Assembly (NCBI GenBank): GCA_046155285.1
Contig: JBJXEA010000009.1
Span: 1-64,000, forward strand
Source: CAILHX01 sp046155285
GTDB taxonomy: Bacteria; Pseudomonadota; Gammaproteobacteria; Burkholderiales; Methylophilaceae
Direction of reading: 5' to 3'
DNA: 64,000 nucleotides
Position 1 is the stretch's first letter. Each line of letters opens with the position of its first letter. Position numbers and translations under genes: made by a program. This document shows, one piece after another, positions 15,285 through 25,118 of this stretch. A model generated the notes under the pieces. That model worked only from the letters and a program-made list of their open reading frames with translations, did no database searches and had not been told where the DNA came from.

Positions 15285-18200
15285 TTCCCCAGCGCATCCA
15301 GCAAGGGCGTCAAGAATTGCTCGTAAGCCCGCCAGCGTTCCACTGACGAGGTGTAAATCGGCTGGCGCACTTGGGTCACGCTGGCGGTGCGGATGGCGCG
15401 TTTGGTGTTGTGAAAATCTAAACAAGCGTCATCCCATTCCAGTCCGCAATAGGCTATCAAGCGCCGCGCTGCGGCTTCTTTATCGGCTACGATGTCTTCG
15501 TAATTCACCTCAAGAAAAGCGCCCGTTGGCAGCACTTGGCGCCAGTGCTCCATCAACTTGGCGTAGCTCACATAATGCTGCCCCAATTCGGCCAAGTCAT
15601 AGGTCTGGTGCTGCTTGCGGTTGAATAGCCGCGTGAAGCAGGAAACGCAGGTGTCAATCGGATTGCGCTTGACGTGGATGATCTTGGCGTTGGGCAGCAT
15701 CAGATGTATCAGTCCCACGGCGTAGAAATTGGCGGGCATCTTGTCAGTGATGTGCTTGGCATCGGGGGCGCGTTGTTGCAATCGGCTGACGTATTCGGTG
15801 GCTGGAATGCTGAGTTTATCGGCGGTCAAGGTCGCCAAGTTTTGCGGGAATCCCGCGCCGTTGCCCTCAAAATCGCGCTGCAAAATCTCCATCAAATCTG
15901 GCAATTCGCCAGCGCCGTAAACTTGCGGGTGGCTGGCGATAATCTGCTCGGTCAATGTGGTGCCGGAGCGCGGCATTCCCAGCACGAAAATTGGCGTTTT
16001 AGACGGATTGCCAGCGCCGCGCAAACGCTCTATGGCAGGCTTGTCCATCAGTCGCGTCAGTTCCGTAAACTGGTTGCGGTCGAATTCTGCGCTGTATTCA
16101 AACGTGGCGCGTTTCAAGCGACAGCCTTCGAGAAAATGCGGGAAAGCCTGCACCGGCTGGCCGCTGTCTTCAAAGCATTTGCCCAGCGCAAAATGCAGCG
16201 ACATGGCTTTTTTGCTGGGCAGCGAATCTGCGTCTTTGGCGGCTTCCAGTAAGGCCGCGAAGTTGGCATCCTCGGCCTTCACCTTTTTCACTTGGCTCAA
16301 GTGAAAGCGTGCGCCTATATTGTCCGGCTCCAACACCAAGGCTTGATTGAACAGGCTTTCTGCCTGCGCCATGTCGCCATTTTCCATATTCAAATTGCCC
16401 AAACCCAACAGTGCTTCGGCGTGTTCTGGGTCTAGTTTTAATGCGTTTTCATAGCTTGCAATCGCCTCCACACCGCGCCCCATCTCGGTGTACAGCGTGC
16501 CGAGCAGGCTCAAACCATCCGGTTTTTCCGGTGCTAATTCAATCGCACGTAGCGCATATTTTTCCGCTTGCGGCAAGTCTTCAGCATCCTGCGCCACCCG
16601 CGCCAAACCGAGGTAGGCTTCAGGATAATCCGGCTTGAGTTGCAGGGCTTTTTGCAACAATTGCAACGCCGCATCGGGCTGTTCCAATTCCTTCTTCACC
16701 AGCCCCAAATTGCACACCGCCTCGGCGTAATTGGGGTTGATTTGCAGGGCGCGTAGCAGCGGTTCTTGCGCCTCCAGATGGCGTTCCTCCTCCATCAGCA
16801 CCGCGCCCATATTATTCAACGGCTCCAAGTATTGTGGATTAGCAGCGATGGCTTTGCGATACCAGTCCAGCGCTGTTTCCACATCTTTGCGCGCTCGGAA
16901 AATGCTGCCCAGATTATTCAGTGATGGCGAAAATTGCGGCGCGATTGCTAATGCTTTTTCATGGCAGGCTTCAGCCAAGTCGTAGTCCTCGCGGTCAAAA
17001 TAAGCCACACCCAAATTGCTATGTGCCGAAGCCATATTAGCGTCCAGCGCCACCGCCTGTTCGCCATGCTGGATAGCCGCATCCAGCTTGCCTTGCTGGC
17101 GCAACATCTCGCCCAGATTGGCGTGGAATAGTCCGACATTAGGGTTGCTGTTAATCGCCTTACCAATTAGGTCTATGGCTAATTCTGGCTTGCCTACTTG
17201 ATGAGCAATCACTCCCAACAAATGCAGCGCAAAAGCGTTGTTGGGTTGCGCTTGTAGAATCTGCTGCAACAACTGCTCGGCTTCCTGCAAACGGCCTTGG
17301 GATTGGTGTTGCGAGGCGAGTTCTAGGGCTTGCTCTAGGGATGAGCAGGATTCTTTTTCGACAGAAGGCAATTCGGCTGGCTTATCCCGATACTCATTCA
17401 CAATCCGCAACAGCGGCTGCAAATGCGCTTCAAAGCGCCGCCATTTTTCTACCGAAGTTTTGTATATGGGCTTGCGTACTTGCGCCACACTGGCGGTTTT
17501 GACGTGGCGTTTGTTCTCGTGAAACGCTAGGCAATTGTCATCCCAAGGCAGCTCCAGAAAATCCAGAATGCGCCGCGCCTGGCCTGCGGTGTCCGCCACC
17601 ATTTCTTCGTAGCGCAAATCCAAAATTTTGCCTGCTGGCAAGACCTCGTGCCAATGCCGCATGAGCTGCATATAACGCGCGTAGTAGCGACCCAAAGTGC
17701 CTAAATTGTAGGCGAATTCCATGGTGTCGTTGAACAGCCGTGAATAGCACGAGAAGCACGAATCCATGGGGTCGCGCATGGCGTGAATGATTTTGGCGTT
17801 GGGAAGCATCAGGTGAATCATGCCGAGGTAAAAGAAGTTGGCGGGCATTTTGTCGGTGATGCGCTCGGCGTCGGGAGCCAGCTTCCACACGCGTTTGGCA
17901 TATTGTTCGCCCAGCTTGGCGAAATCTTCTGGCTTGATGTTGGTGACGAAGTTGGGGAAACGCTGATTATTATTGCCCGCGCTCAATACAACTTCGTGCA
18001 AATCCATCAACTCGCCAGCGCCATGAACAGCGGGGTGGCTAGATAAAATTTGCTCTAATAAAGTGGTGCCAGAGCGCGGCATGCCGACGATGAAAATGGG
18101 GGCGGCGGTACTGCCTTTTACATTCTTGCGCTCGGCAAAAAACTCCTTACTAAACACTTTTATTACTTCCCGCAAAACTTCATCCGCCCGCTCTTCATCG

Positions 18201-19066
18201 CAAGGCAAAATCTCGTGCTGCATCCGATTGCCCTGTTCATATGCGGCAAACGCCTCATCAAAACGCCCAACATCTTCACGTGCTTTGCCCAAGGCAAACC
18301 AATAACGAATCCGTGCCTTCAGTGGCAAGGCTTGTGCTTGGCCAAGGTTACGCTCCAGCATCAACAAGTGCGGGTCGGTTTCTGTATAGGTTTTGAGCGA
18401 GGATAAATTGTAGTGCGGCTCGATGAAATCCGGCGCGGCTTTAATCGCCGCCTCAAAGCAGCGGCAAGCCTCCTCCAGCCGCCCTTGTTCGCTGTACATC
18501 GCACCTAGGTTGGTTTGCGCTTCGGAATGCTTGGGATTGAGCGCGATGGCTTTTGAATATGCGGCTTCAGCGGCATCTAAATCGCCTTGTTTTTCCAGCG
18601 CCGCACCCAGATTGTTCCAAGATAACCCGTGTTTGGGATTCAGCGCTAATGCACGTCTGTAGGCCGTAATAGAAGCCTGCCAAGCGCATTGGTCGGTGAG
18701 CGCTAGGCCAAGGTTGTAGTGCGCATCCAAATCATCAGGACTGAGTTCTGTGGCGCGTTGGCCAAACTGCACCGCTTCATCCAATCGCTCCAAACGGCGG
18801 CACATCTCGCCAGCATTGCGCTGGTAAAACCCAACGTTGGGATTGAGCGTGATGGCTTTGGAAATCAGCTCCACCGCCAGCGGCAGCTTGCCCACCTCAT
18901 ACGCAATCAAACCCAGCGTGTGATAGGCCGGATGAAACTGCGGCGCGCTCGCCAAAATCTGCCGCAACAGGTTTTCCGCCTCCGGCAAACGTCCGGCGAA
19001 TTTATGGCTTTCGGCGAGGATGTGGGCTTCGATGGGGGAGAGCGCGGCGGGTTCGGAGGTCAGCAT
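15281..19066 (-). CDS. Tandem TPR-sulfotransferase double fusion protein
   Basis: A 1261-residue protein built as TPR array (residues ~10-240), sulfotransferase domain (~320-560), second TPR array (~575-930), second sulfotransferase (~1020-1260). Each transferase has the PAPS 5'-phosphate loop GMPRSGTTL (Arg-Ser at ~331 and ~1033), a following HP-x-V-x-GAGEL segment and the 3'-phosphate region with MRDPMDSC or VKRNPIDTC. Both copies keep ITDKMPANF. Members transfer sulfate from PAPS to protein, glycan or lipid hydroxyls; the acceptor is unknown. Single TPR-sulfotransferases near 600 residues are common, so this looks like a duplicated and fused gene. There is no signal peptide. It is coupled to the downstream lipoprotein gene. 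Confidence 0.88.
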   Translation of the reverse strand: MLTSEPAALSPIEAHILAESHKFAGRLPEAENLLRQILASAPQFHPAYHTLGLIAYEVGKLPLAVELISKAITLNPNVGFYQRNAGEMCRRLERLDEAVQFGQRATELSPDDLDAHYNLGLALTDQCAWQASITAYRRALALNPKHGLSWNNLGAALEKQGDLDAAEAAYSKAIALNPKHSEAQTNLGAMYSEQGRLEEACRCFEAAIKAAPDFIEPHYNLSSLKTYTETDPHLLMLERNLGQAQALPLKARIRYWFALGKAREDVGRFDEAFAAYEQGNRMQHEILPCDEERADEVLREVIKVFSKEFFAERKNVKGSTAAPIFIVGMPRSGTTLLEQILSSHPAVHGAGELMDLHEVVLSAGNNNQRFPNFVTNIKPEDFAKLGEQYAKRVWKLAPDAERITDKMPANFFYLGMIHLMLPNAKIIHAMRDPMDSCFSCYSRLFNDTMEFAYNLGTLGRYYARYMQLMRHWHEVLPAGKILDLRYEEMVADTAGQARRILDFLELPWDDNCLAFHENKRHVKTASVAQVRKPIYKTSVEKWRRFEAHLQPLLRIVNEYRDKPAELPSVEKESCSSLEQALELASQHQSQGRLQEAEQLLQQILQAQPNNAFALHLLGVIAHQVGKPELAIDLIGKAINSNPNVGLFHANLGEMLRQQGKLDAAIQHGEQAVALDANMASAHSNLGVAYFDREDYDLAEACHEKALAIAPQFSPSLNNLGSIFRARKDVETALDWYRKAIAANPQYLEPLNNMGAVLMEEERHLEAQEPLLRALQINPNYAEAVCNLGLVKKELEQPDAALQLLQKALQLKPDYPEAYLGLARVAQDAEDLPQAEKYALRAIELAPEKPDGLSLLGTLYTEMGRGVEAIASYENALKLDPEHAEALLGLGNLNMENGDMAQAESLFNQALVLEPDNIGARFHLSQVKKVKAEDANFAALLEAAKDADSLPSKKAMSLHFALGKCFEDSGQPVQAFPHFLEGCRLKRATFEYSAEFDRNQFTELTRLMDKPAIERLRGAGNPSKTPIFVLGMPRSGTTLTEQIIASHPQVYGAGELPDLMEILQRDFEGNGAGFPQNLATLTADKLSIPATEYVSRLQQRAPDAKHITDKMPANFYAVGLIHLMLPNAKIIHVKRNPIDTCVSCFTRLFNRKQHQTYDLAELGQHYVSYAKLMEHWRQVLPTGAFLEVNYEDIVADKEAAARRLIAYCGLEWDDACLDFHNTKRAIRTASVTQVRQPIYTSSVERWRAYEQFLTPLLDALGK

Positions 19067-19081
19067 TGCTTAGCAGGAGAA

Positions 19082-19366
19082 TTAAAAATTTTCAGGCCAT
19101 AGCTGGGCGCTATGAATCACGGCAAGAATCTCAACGGCAGAAGGTGTGATTTGATAGGCGACAATGTAAGGAAATTGGCCGATGACCAATTCGCGGGAGT
19201 TTTCGATACGCCCTTCACGGCCAATCAACGGTAATTTGGTGAGTACGCTCGTTTCACGGCGAATGTTGGAAACTACACGGTTCGCGGCTTGCGGGTTTTT
19301 TTGCCGGATGTAGGTATCAATTTCAGCTAAATCGAGCAGCGCATTTCTACGCCAGATTACCTTCAC
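19082..19366 (-). CDS. RelE/ParE-family toxin
   Basis: A 94-residue toxin with the family layout MKVIWRRNALLDLAEIDTYI, a central LPLIGREGRI loop and the C-terminal PYIVAYQI and ILAVIHSAQLWP strands. The conserved R in the REGRIENSREL segment and the late HSAQ fit ParE-type proteins. ParE poisons DNA gyrase and RelE cuts mRNA at the ribosome; the sequence does not decide between them. The upstream antitoxin gene overlaps it by 4 bases. Confidence 0.87.
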   Translation of the reverse strand: MKVIWRRNALLDLAEIDTYIRQKNPQAANRVVSNIRRETSVLTKLPLIGREGRIENSRELVIGQFPYIVAYQITPSAVEILAVIHSAQLWPENF

Positions 19367-19599
19367 GCGGCAACTTCACTACGCGCAGCAAAAAAAGCTT
19401 CCATCTCTTCTTCTGGTACTAATTCCGATTGGCGTGCCGCATCAATTTTTTCGCGCCACCAAATTTGTCGTTTAACGTAGGATTCAAGTGCCAGCGCGGC
19501 TATAGAGGATTGTGAGCGGTGGGTATTGCCAGCAATCTTCTCAAGCGCATTTTTGGTTTCGCGGTTCAAGCGCACGGTCAGAACTGAGGTGTCAGGCAT
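19363..19599 (-). CDS. Ribbon-helix-helix antitoxin
   Basis: A 78-residue protein with the RHH strand TSVLTVRLNRETKNALEKIA and a SQSSIAALALESYV helix, then a mixed-charge tail WREKIDAARQSELV that should wrap the toxin. It is first in the two-gene operon and would repress it. It overlaps the RelE/ParE toxin gene by 4 bases. Confidence 0.87.
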   Translation of the reverse strand: MPDTSVLTVRLNRETKNALEKIAGNTHRSQSSIAALALESYVKRQIWWREKIDAARQSELVPEEEMEAFFAARSEVAA

Positions 19600-19743
19600 G
19601 GAAGTATCCTCTTAAAAGGTTGTGAAATTGTAGCACCAGTTTGTAAATGGGGGCGAGGGTGTCCCTCCTTCGAAAAGGGATTGTTGCAGAAATGACACAC
19701 CGGATGACATTTATCCGCTAAACCACGGGTAACGCTCAGATAA

Positions 19744-19751
19744 CCCCCCCC
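19744..19751 (+). repeat. Poly-C tract upstream of the autotransporter gene
   Basis: Eight consecutive C residues lie 93 bases before the autotransporter start and directly next to a TTGTAA -35-like hexamer (TAGAAT follows at a long 19-base spacing). Homopolymer tracts near promoters of surface proteins are known phase-variation switches in other genera. Function here is inferred from position only. Confidence 0.3.
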
Positions 19752-19843
19752 TTTGTAAAGATATGGTATCGTCACGGTAGAATTCAAACAATACCAAGCC
19801 AAGCCATTGGCAACGACCTAAACGTAATAATAAGGGAGCAAAA

Positions 19844-22800
19844 ATGCCGTCATCCGTCCGCAAGTCTTCAGTTACAGCCAAATCCACCCGTTTCAACAAA
19901 ACCATCATCGCCCAAGCCGTCGCACTTAGTCTCAGTGCTTTGGCAGTGCCTGCGTTTGCGATGGGGCCAATGGATATTTGTACCACGGCCAACACCACCA
20001 TTTCAGCCGTTGCGGGGGGCAGCAACTGCGTGTTAGGCAATGGTGAGAGCGTCACTGTCAACGCCGGTGTCACTCCTTTCAGTGGAGTAAGTACTGGGAT
20101 AGCGGTGTCCTCGAACGTAATCGCAGGCAGCATCACCAACAGCGGTACGGTTTCCGGCAACTCCAGGGGTATTGGTGTCTATAACACCAGCACCGTAAGC
20201 AGCATCACCAATAAGCTAGGTGGCACGATTTCTGGCGGCAACAGCACGGGTATTGTTATCGGTGGCGGCAGCACCGTAGGTACTATCACCAACAATGGCA
20301 CTATCAATTTTGGTACTTCCGCCAGGGGTATCTCTATCTCCAGTTCTACCGTGGGCAGTATCACCAACACCGGCAGCATCAGCAACACCGGTTCTAGCGG
20401 AGTAGGCATAGATGTCTCTAACATCGGCAGCACCGTGACCGGCAGCATCACCAACAGCGGTACCATTACCACTGGAGATGCAGGCATACAGATAAGAAAC
20501 GGCCACGTAGGTGGCGACATCATCAATACCAAAACTGGCGTCATCAATGTCAATGATGGCAGAGGTATATACCTCAGACCCGGCAGCACCGTGACTGGTA
20601 GCATCATCAACAACGGCGCTATCAACAGTCGGAGCACTGGCATATATGTTGATAATTCCACCGTGACCGGCGGTATCACCAATAGCGGTTCGATTACCAA
20701 CGGCACTGGTGGTAGTCACGGTATTGGCATTACCAATGGGGCACATGTAGGCACCATCACCAATAGCGGCACTATCAGCGCTCCAACTGGGATATATGCA
20801 AGAAATCTAAGCATGGGCACGAGCACGATTGGCGGCATCACCAACAGCGGCCTTATCTCTGCCACAGGCGACGGCATCAATCTGTTATTTCTCACTGCGG
20901 TGAATGGAAACATCGTTAATAGCGGCACCATTAATGCAGGCAGTAGCAACGCTGGCATTGCAATTAATGGTGGTGCTGGCACCAGCATCACTGGCAGCAT
21001 CACCAACAGTAATACGATTTCTGGCGGCAATGGGATAGTTCTCGGCGGTGTAACCCTCACCGGCAGCATCACCAACAGTGGCAAAATCACTGGTCTTTCC
21101 GGTAGCGGCATCCAAGTTGGCAGCTCCACGGTTCAAGGCGACATCGTCAACAGCGGCACGATTACCGCCGTTTACGGAATTGGCGTGTACGGTAGTACTT
21201 CTTCCGTCCGCAACATCACCAACAGCGGCACGATTGCTACGACTCAAACTGCAATCTATGTTGGCGCAGGCACTGTCACTGGCGGCATTACCAACAGCGG
21301 CACCATTACTGCCAAATACGGTGTTTACCTTGCTACTGCCGCCACTGTCACTGGCGGCATCACCAATAGTGGCACTATTAACGCCAGCGCTATTGGCAAC
21401 GCGGTGTACATCAACAACGTCATGGCAAACAGCCTGAGTAACTTGGCTGGCGGGGTGATTAACGGCACATTCACCACCCCTAGCGGTTCTCTGAATGTCA
21501 GCAACGCGGGTACTGTTTATATCGCCTCCAATCAGATTAGCGCCTATACCGGCAGCTATACCCAGACCTCTACCGGTAAATTGAGTATCGAAGCGGGTGC
21601 GACCACTGCCCCCGGTAACGGCTACGGTGCGCTTCAAGTCACCGGTGCGGTTAGCTTGCCTGCTAGCGCTGGCATCTTCGTAAAAGTCCATCCGAGCAGT
21701 GTCTTGGTGGCGGGTAATGTATTGAGCGGTGTGGTGACAAGCACGGGACTGACAGCCAGCACTTTTGCTATAACCGACAACAGCTTTGCTTTGAATTTTG
21801 CTGCCGCGATAAACGGTAACAATGTAGATTTGACCGCGAGTGCCGGTACTGGCTCTTCGGTTTCCGCCATCGTGGCAGGTGCGGGTAACGGTGCGGCTGG
21901 TGGCGTAGCCGCTATTCTGGATGGTCTGAATGGGGGCTCTACTACCGACGCCGATATTCAAGACTTCATCAATAAGCTGGCCAGCTTAGGCACTGCGCAA
22001 GAAGTCTCCGACGCAATTGCGCAAGCATTGCCGCTGACCCCGGGTGCCACCGTTGGTGCTGTCATTGACAGCATACACAACAGTAGCAAGGTGATACTGG
22101 CGCACTTGGAAAGTGAGCGTGGCCTCTCTGCGGGTGATGATACCCTGACCAACCGCTATTTCTGGTTCAAGCCTTTCGGCTCTTGGGGTGACCAAGATAA
22201 CCATGGCGGGGTATCAGGCTATGATTCCCGCAGCTTTGGCAGTGTGTTTGGTGCTGATGCCGAGTTGAGCGACACCACTCGCTTGGGCGTGGCCTTGAGC
22301 CTTGCGCACAGCAGGGTGGATAGCAAATCTATCGCCGCACCGCAAAACACTTCCATCAACACCTATCAGGCCATCGTCTATGGCAGCCATAGCTTGGATG
22401 ATGCCACTGAACTCTCTTTTCAAGCCGATGCGGGCTTGAGCCAGAACGATGGTGCACGCACCATTGGCTTGCTCACTGCCAGCTCTGGTTACAACAGTAC
22501 GATAGGCCATGTGGGCGTAGGTGCGTCACACAGCTACCAGTTTGATGACAAGACGACTTTGTTGCCTTCTGTGCGGATTGACTACACCCACGTACACACC
22601 CAAGGCTATACCGAAACCGGCGCGGGTGGGCTGAATTTGAGCGTCGCTAGTGACAATACCGACGAGCTGATATTGCTGGCCGAGGGCAAGGTCAATCATT
22701 CGATTCGTGATGGTGCTTTCTTGAGTGCTAATCTGGGTGCGGGTTATGACGCACTTTCCGAGCGCTCTTCCATCACCTCCAGCTTCGTTGGCGGTGGCGC

Positions 22801-22969
22801 GGCATTTACCACGCAAGGTATAGACCCTTCCGCATGGCTGGTGCGCGGTGGTGCAGGCTTGACCATGAATACCGGCGGCACGATGGAAGTCACAGCGCGT
22901 TACGATTTTGAAGTGAAGCGCGACTTCTTGAATCAAACCGCTTCGGTGAAGTTTAAGTTGCCGTTCTAA
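19844..22969 (+). CDS. Type Va autotransporter with repeat-rich passenger
   Basis: A 1041-residue surface protein. An extended signal peptide (about 39 residues, ending VPAFA) leads into a passenger whose residues ~90-545 consist of some 16-17 imperfect repeats of about 25-33 residues with the core GSITNSGTI...GI. This periodicity predicts a parallel beta-helix. Residues ~550-650 form a cap region. Residues ~770-1041 are an autotransporter beta-barrel (YFWFKPFGSWGDQ, then alternating strands) ending in KFKLPF with the terminal Phe used for outer-membrane insertion. A GGGAG ribosome site precedes ATG. There are almost no Cys and no RGD or protease motif; adhesion or surface display is the likely role. 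Antisense frames through the repeats are artefacts. Confidence 0.9.
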   Translation: MPSSVRKSSVTAKSTRFNKTIIAQAVALSLSALAVPAFAMGPMDICTTANTTISAVAGGSNCVLGNGESVTVNAGVTPFSGVSTGIAVSSNVIAGSITNSGTVSGNSRGIGVYNTSTVSSITNKLGGTISGGNSTGIVIGGGSTVGTITNNGTINFGTSARGISISSSTVGSITNTGSISNTGSSGVGIDVSNIGSTVTGSITNSGTITTGDAGIQIRNGHVGGDIINTKTGVINVNDGRGIYLRPGSTVTGSIINNGAINSRSTGIYVDNSTVTGGITNSGSITNGTGGSHGIGITNGAHVGTITNSGTISAPTGIYARNLSMGTSTIGGITNSGLISATGDGINLLFLTAVNGNIVNSGTINAGSSNAGIAINGGAGTSITGSITNSNTISGGNGIVLGGVTLTGSITNSGKITGLSGSGIQVGSSTVQGDIVNSGTITAVYGIGVYGSTSSVRNITNSGTIATTQTAIYVGAGTVTGGITNSGTITAKYGVYLATAATVTGGITNSGTINASAIGNAVYINNVMANSLSNLAGGVINGTFTTPSGSLNVSNAGTVYIASNQISAYTGSYTQTSTGKLSIEAGATTAPGNGYGALQVTGAVSLPASAGIFVKVHPSSVLVAGNVLSGVVTSTGLTASTFAITDNSFALNFAAAINGNNVDLTASAGTGSSVSAIVAGAGNGAAGGVAAILDGLNGGSTTDADIQDFINKLASLGTAQEVSDAIAQALPLTPGATVGAVIDSIHNSSKVILAHLESERGLSAGDDTLTNRYFWFKPFGSWGDQDNHGGVSGYDSRSFGSVFGADAELSDTTRLGVALSLAHSRVDSKSIAAPQNTSINTYQAIVYGSHSLDDATELSFQADAGLSQNDGARTIGLLTASSGYNSTIGHVGVGASHSYQFDDKTTLLPSVRIDYTHVHTQGYTETGAGGLNLSVASDNTDELILLAEGKVNHSIRDGAFLSANLGAGYDALSERSSITSSFVGGGAAFTTQGIDPSAWLVRGGAGLTMNTGGTMEVTARYDFEVKRDFLNQTASVKFKLPF

Positions 22970-22991
22970 GCTGCATTTTTCGGTGTAACAA

Positions 22992-23019
22992 AAAGCCCGC
23001 TTTGATAGCGGGCTTTTTT
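22992..23019. terminator. Bidirectional terminator
   Basis: A 9-bp perfect dyad AAAGCCCGC/GCGGGCTTT with a 7-base loop is followed by a T-run. It ends the autotransporter gene. The stop codon of the convergent histidine kinase gene lies inside its T-run. Confidence 0.85.
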
Positions 23020-24409
23020 ATGCGTGGGGAAGGGTGGGGAAGCTCACCTTAAACAAAGCTCCTTGTCCGCCAGCGCCTTGGCTGACGCTGACTTCTGCGC
23101 CGTGAATTTCGGCAATTTCTTTGACAATAGCCAAACCTAAGCCGTTGCCGTGCGCTTCGTTGCCGAGCAGGCGGTGGAAGCGTTTGAAGATGCGCTCGCG
23201 CTCTTCTGGCGGGATGCCGTTGCCATTGTCTTCTACGCTCAGCGTCTGGTTTTCATCCACCCGCACTGTGACGCGGCTACCTTTGGGGCAGTAGCGCAAG
23301 GCATTGTCTATCAGGTTATCTAGCATTTCTTTCAGGCGAACGTCATCTCCGGCAATCAATACTGGTTCGGCAAAGCCTTCAAAGCCTAGGTCTATGCCAT
23401 ACTGCACGGCGACTTCTACCCACTCCAGCGTGGCATCGCGGCTGAATTCGTTAAGATCCATGGGCGCTAACTGGACTGATTTATCCGCTCCCGGTTCATT
23501 GCGGGCGACCGAGAGGAGTTGATTCACGGCGTGATTAAGGCGCGTAGATACTAGTTTGATTTGCTCAAGCGCGTGTTGCGTTGGCTCAGGATTGTCTTGC
23601 TCGCGGGCAAAGTCGGTTTGCGCGGCTAGCCCCGCCAATGGCGTGCGTAGCTGGTGCGCGGCATCGGCGGTGAAGTGTTTTTGCCCTTCAAATACCGTCG
23701 CCAAACGTGATAATAGATGATTGATTTCGCGCGTCAATGGTTGCACTTCAATGGGTAGGTCGGGGACTTCTAGCGCTTGCATGTCGTTGTGCGAGCGCTT
23801 GGCGAGTGCGGCACGCAGTATTTCCAGCGGAGCCAGACCGCGCCGTACGCCGAGCATCACCAGCACCGTCGCAAACAAGATGATGAGTGCTTGCGGCAGG
23901 ACGAAAATGAAGATGATGTCGTCGGCGAGCTGGTCGCGCTTGTGGCGGGTTTCGCCGACGATAATCTGCCAGCGATGCGCTTTACCATTGACGCTCATCG
24001 TTAGCAGGATTGTCACCGCGCGGATTGGTTTATTATCTATTGTGGTGTCGTAGAACAAAATGTTTTTGTTGCTATGAGGGGGCTTTTTTAGCTTGCCGTC
24101 ACCTACCAGTAGCCGGTCTTGCTCGTCCAATATACTTAAGAATGTGGTGTCAAATTGATCGGCCAAAATCATGTCACGCGCTTCGCTTTGTGTGGCGACC
24201 TGACCGGTGATTCTGAGAGATTCTTTTGAGAGTTGCACTACGTCGTTGGCTGATTCCAACAGGCCGCGATCGTAGGCATCTTCAGAATAACCTAGTGCGA
24301 TGTGGTACACCACCGCCGTGCCTATGCTGAACAGCGTGAGTAGTGGTAACAGCAGCCACAGCAGCAGCGTGCGGCGGAGTGAGCGGAGTGGTTTGACTGG
24401 CTTAGACAT
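23018..24409 (-). CDS. Sensor histidine kinase (TctE/QseC-like)
   Basis: A 463-residue inner-membrane kinase. Membrane segments are at ~17-39 and ~172-194, bounding a periplasmic sensor of the 2CSK_N type (residues ~40-170). The dimerisation/phosphoacceptor helix has His in FTADAAHQLRTPLAGL. The ATPase part has the N box LIDNALRYCP, the G1 box DNGNGIPP and the G2 box GNGLGLAIV. All catalytic boxes are intact. It overlaps its response regulator gene by 8 bases. TctE-like kinases sense carboxylates and QseC-like ones other signals; the ligand is unknown. Confidence 0.9.
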   Translation of the reverse strand: MSKPVKPLRSLRRTLLLWLLLPLLTLFSIGTAVVYHIALGYSEDAYDRGLLESANDVVQLSKESLRITGQVATQSEARDMILADQFDTTFLSILDEQDRLLVGDGKLKKPPHSNKNILFYDTTIDNKPIRAVTILLTMSVNGKAHRWQIIVGETRHKRDQLADDIIFIFVLPQALIILFATVLVMLGVRRGLAPLEILRAALAKRSHNDMQALEVPDLPIEVQPLTREINHLLSRLATVFEGQKHFTADAAHQLRTPLAGLAAQTDFAREQDNPEPTQHALEQIKLVSTRLNHAVNQLLSVARNEPGADKSVQLAPMDLNEFSRDATLEWVEVAVQYGIDLGFEGFAEPVLIAGDDVRLKEMLDNLIDNALRYCPKGSRVTVRVDENQTLSVEDNGNGIPPEERERIFKRFHRLLGNEAHGNGLGLAIVKEIAEIHGAEVSVSQGAGGQGALFKVSFPTLPHA

Positions 24410-25073
24410 CTTCTTTTTCTAACATATAACCCAAGCCGCGCACGGTGCTGACGATGATACCGTGCGGCTCTAGTTTTTTACGTAAACGATGCACGTAGAC
24501 TTCAATGGCGTTGCTGCCCAATTCCTCATCCCAGTTGGTGAGCTTTTCTACCAGTAACTCTTTGGTGACAACCTTGCCCAGCTTCATCAGCAGCGTTTCC
24601 AAAATACCTAATTCACGCGCAGAAAAATTGGCGGGCAGGCCGTTGATCCGCACCAAGCGGGTGGCGGTGTCGTAACTGAGCGCCCCGTAGTTGATTTCCG
24701 TATCTGATTCTTGCTGGATGCGGCGAATGTGAGCGCGAATCCGCGCCAACAGCTCCGGCATATCAAACGGTTTGAGGACGTAGTCGTCCGCGCCCAAATC
24801 CAGCCCCTTGATGCGGTCTTCCAAGCCATCACGGGCGGTGACGATTAGCACCGGCAGTTTGGAGCGTCGCGCCCGCAAACGCCGCAGCACCTCAAAGCCA
24901 TCCATCTTGGGCAAGCCTAAATCTAGCAAGGCCAGGTCGTAAATCTGGTCGCCTAGCGCCATGTCCGCCGTCTTGCCGTTACGCGCCCAATCCACTGCGT
25001 AACCTGCGTGCTCTAAGGAGCGCAGCGTGGCATCGCCTAGCACTTGGTCATCTTCGACTAATAAAATTCGCAT
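24402..25073 (-). CDS. OmpR-family response regulator (TctD/QseB-like)
   Basis: A 223-residue regulator. The receiver domain has acidic pair EDD at 7-9, phosphoacceptor Asp51 in LALLDLGLP, Thr in IVTARD and Lys in LKPFD. The C-terminal winged helix has NFSARELGILETLL and the recognition helix region SNAIEVYVHRLRKKL. It is first in a two-gene operon with the kinase. Targets are unknown; the neighbouring membrane protein gene (COG4705) is a candidate by proximity only. Confidence 0.92.
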   Translation of the reverse strand: MRILLVEDDQVLGDATLRSLEHAGYAVDWARNGKTADMALGDQIYDLALLDLGLPKMDGFEVLRRLRARRSKLPVLIVTARDGLEDRIKGLDLGADDYVLKPFDMPELLARIRAHIRRIQQESDTEINYGALSYDTATRLVRINGLPANFSARELGILETLLMKLGKVVTKELLVEKLTNWDEELGSNAIEVYVHRLRKKLEPHGIIVSTVRGLGYMLEKEDV

Positions 25074-25118
25074 AGTTTGAGGGTGTACACACCCAATAGA
25101 CGGAAGGTTTGAGCCACT

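Noticed and set aside
15013..19102. Plus-strand reading frames opposite the TPR-sulfotransferase gene
   Set aside because: They are low-complexity shadows of the minus-strand gene without start signals or family motifs.
20080..21470. CRISPR-like regular repeats
   Set aside because: The repeats are imperfect, vary in length, lie in one continuous coding frame and translate to a beta-helix pattern; there are no cas genes.
20179..21961. Long antisense reading frames (up to 358 codons) across the autotransporter passenger
   Set aside because: They mirror the plus-strand repeat, have no family features or ribosome sites, and long open antisense frames are expected from the repetitive codon pattern.
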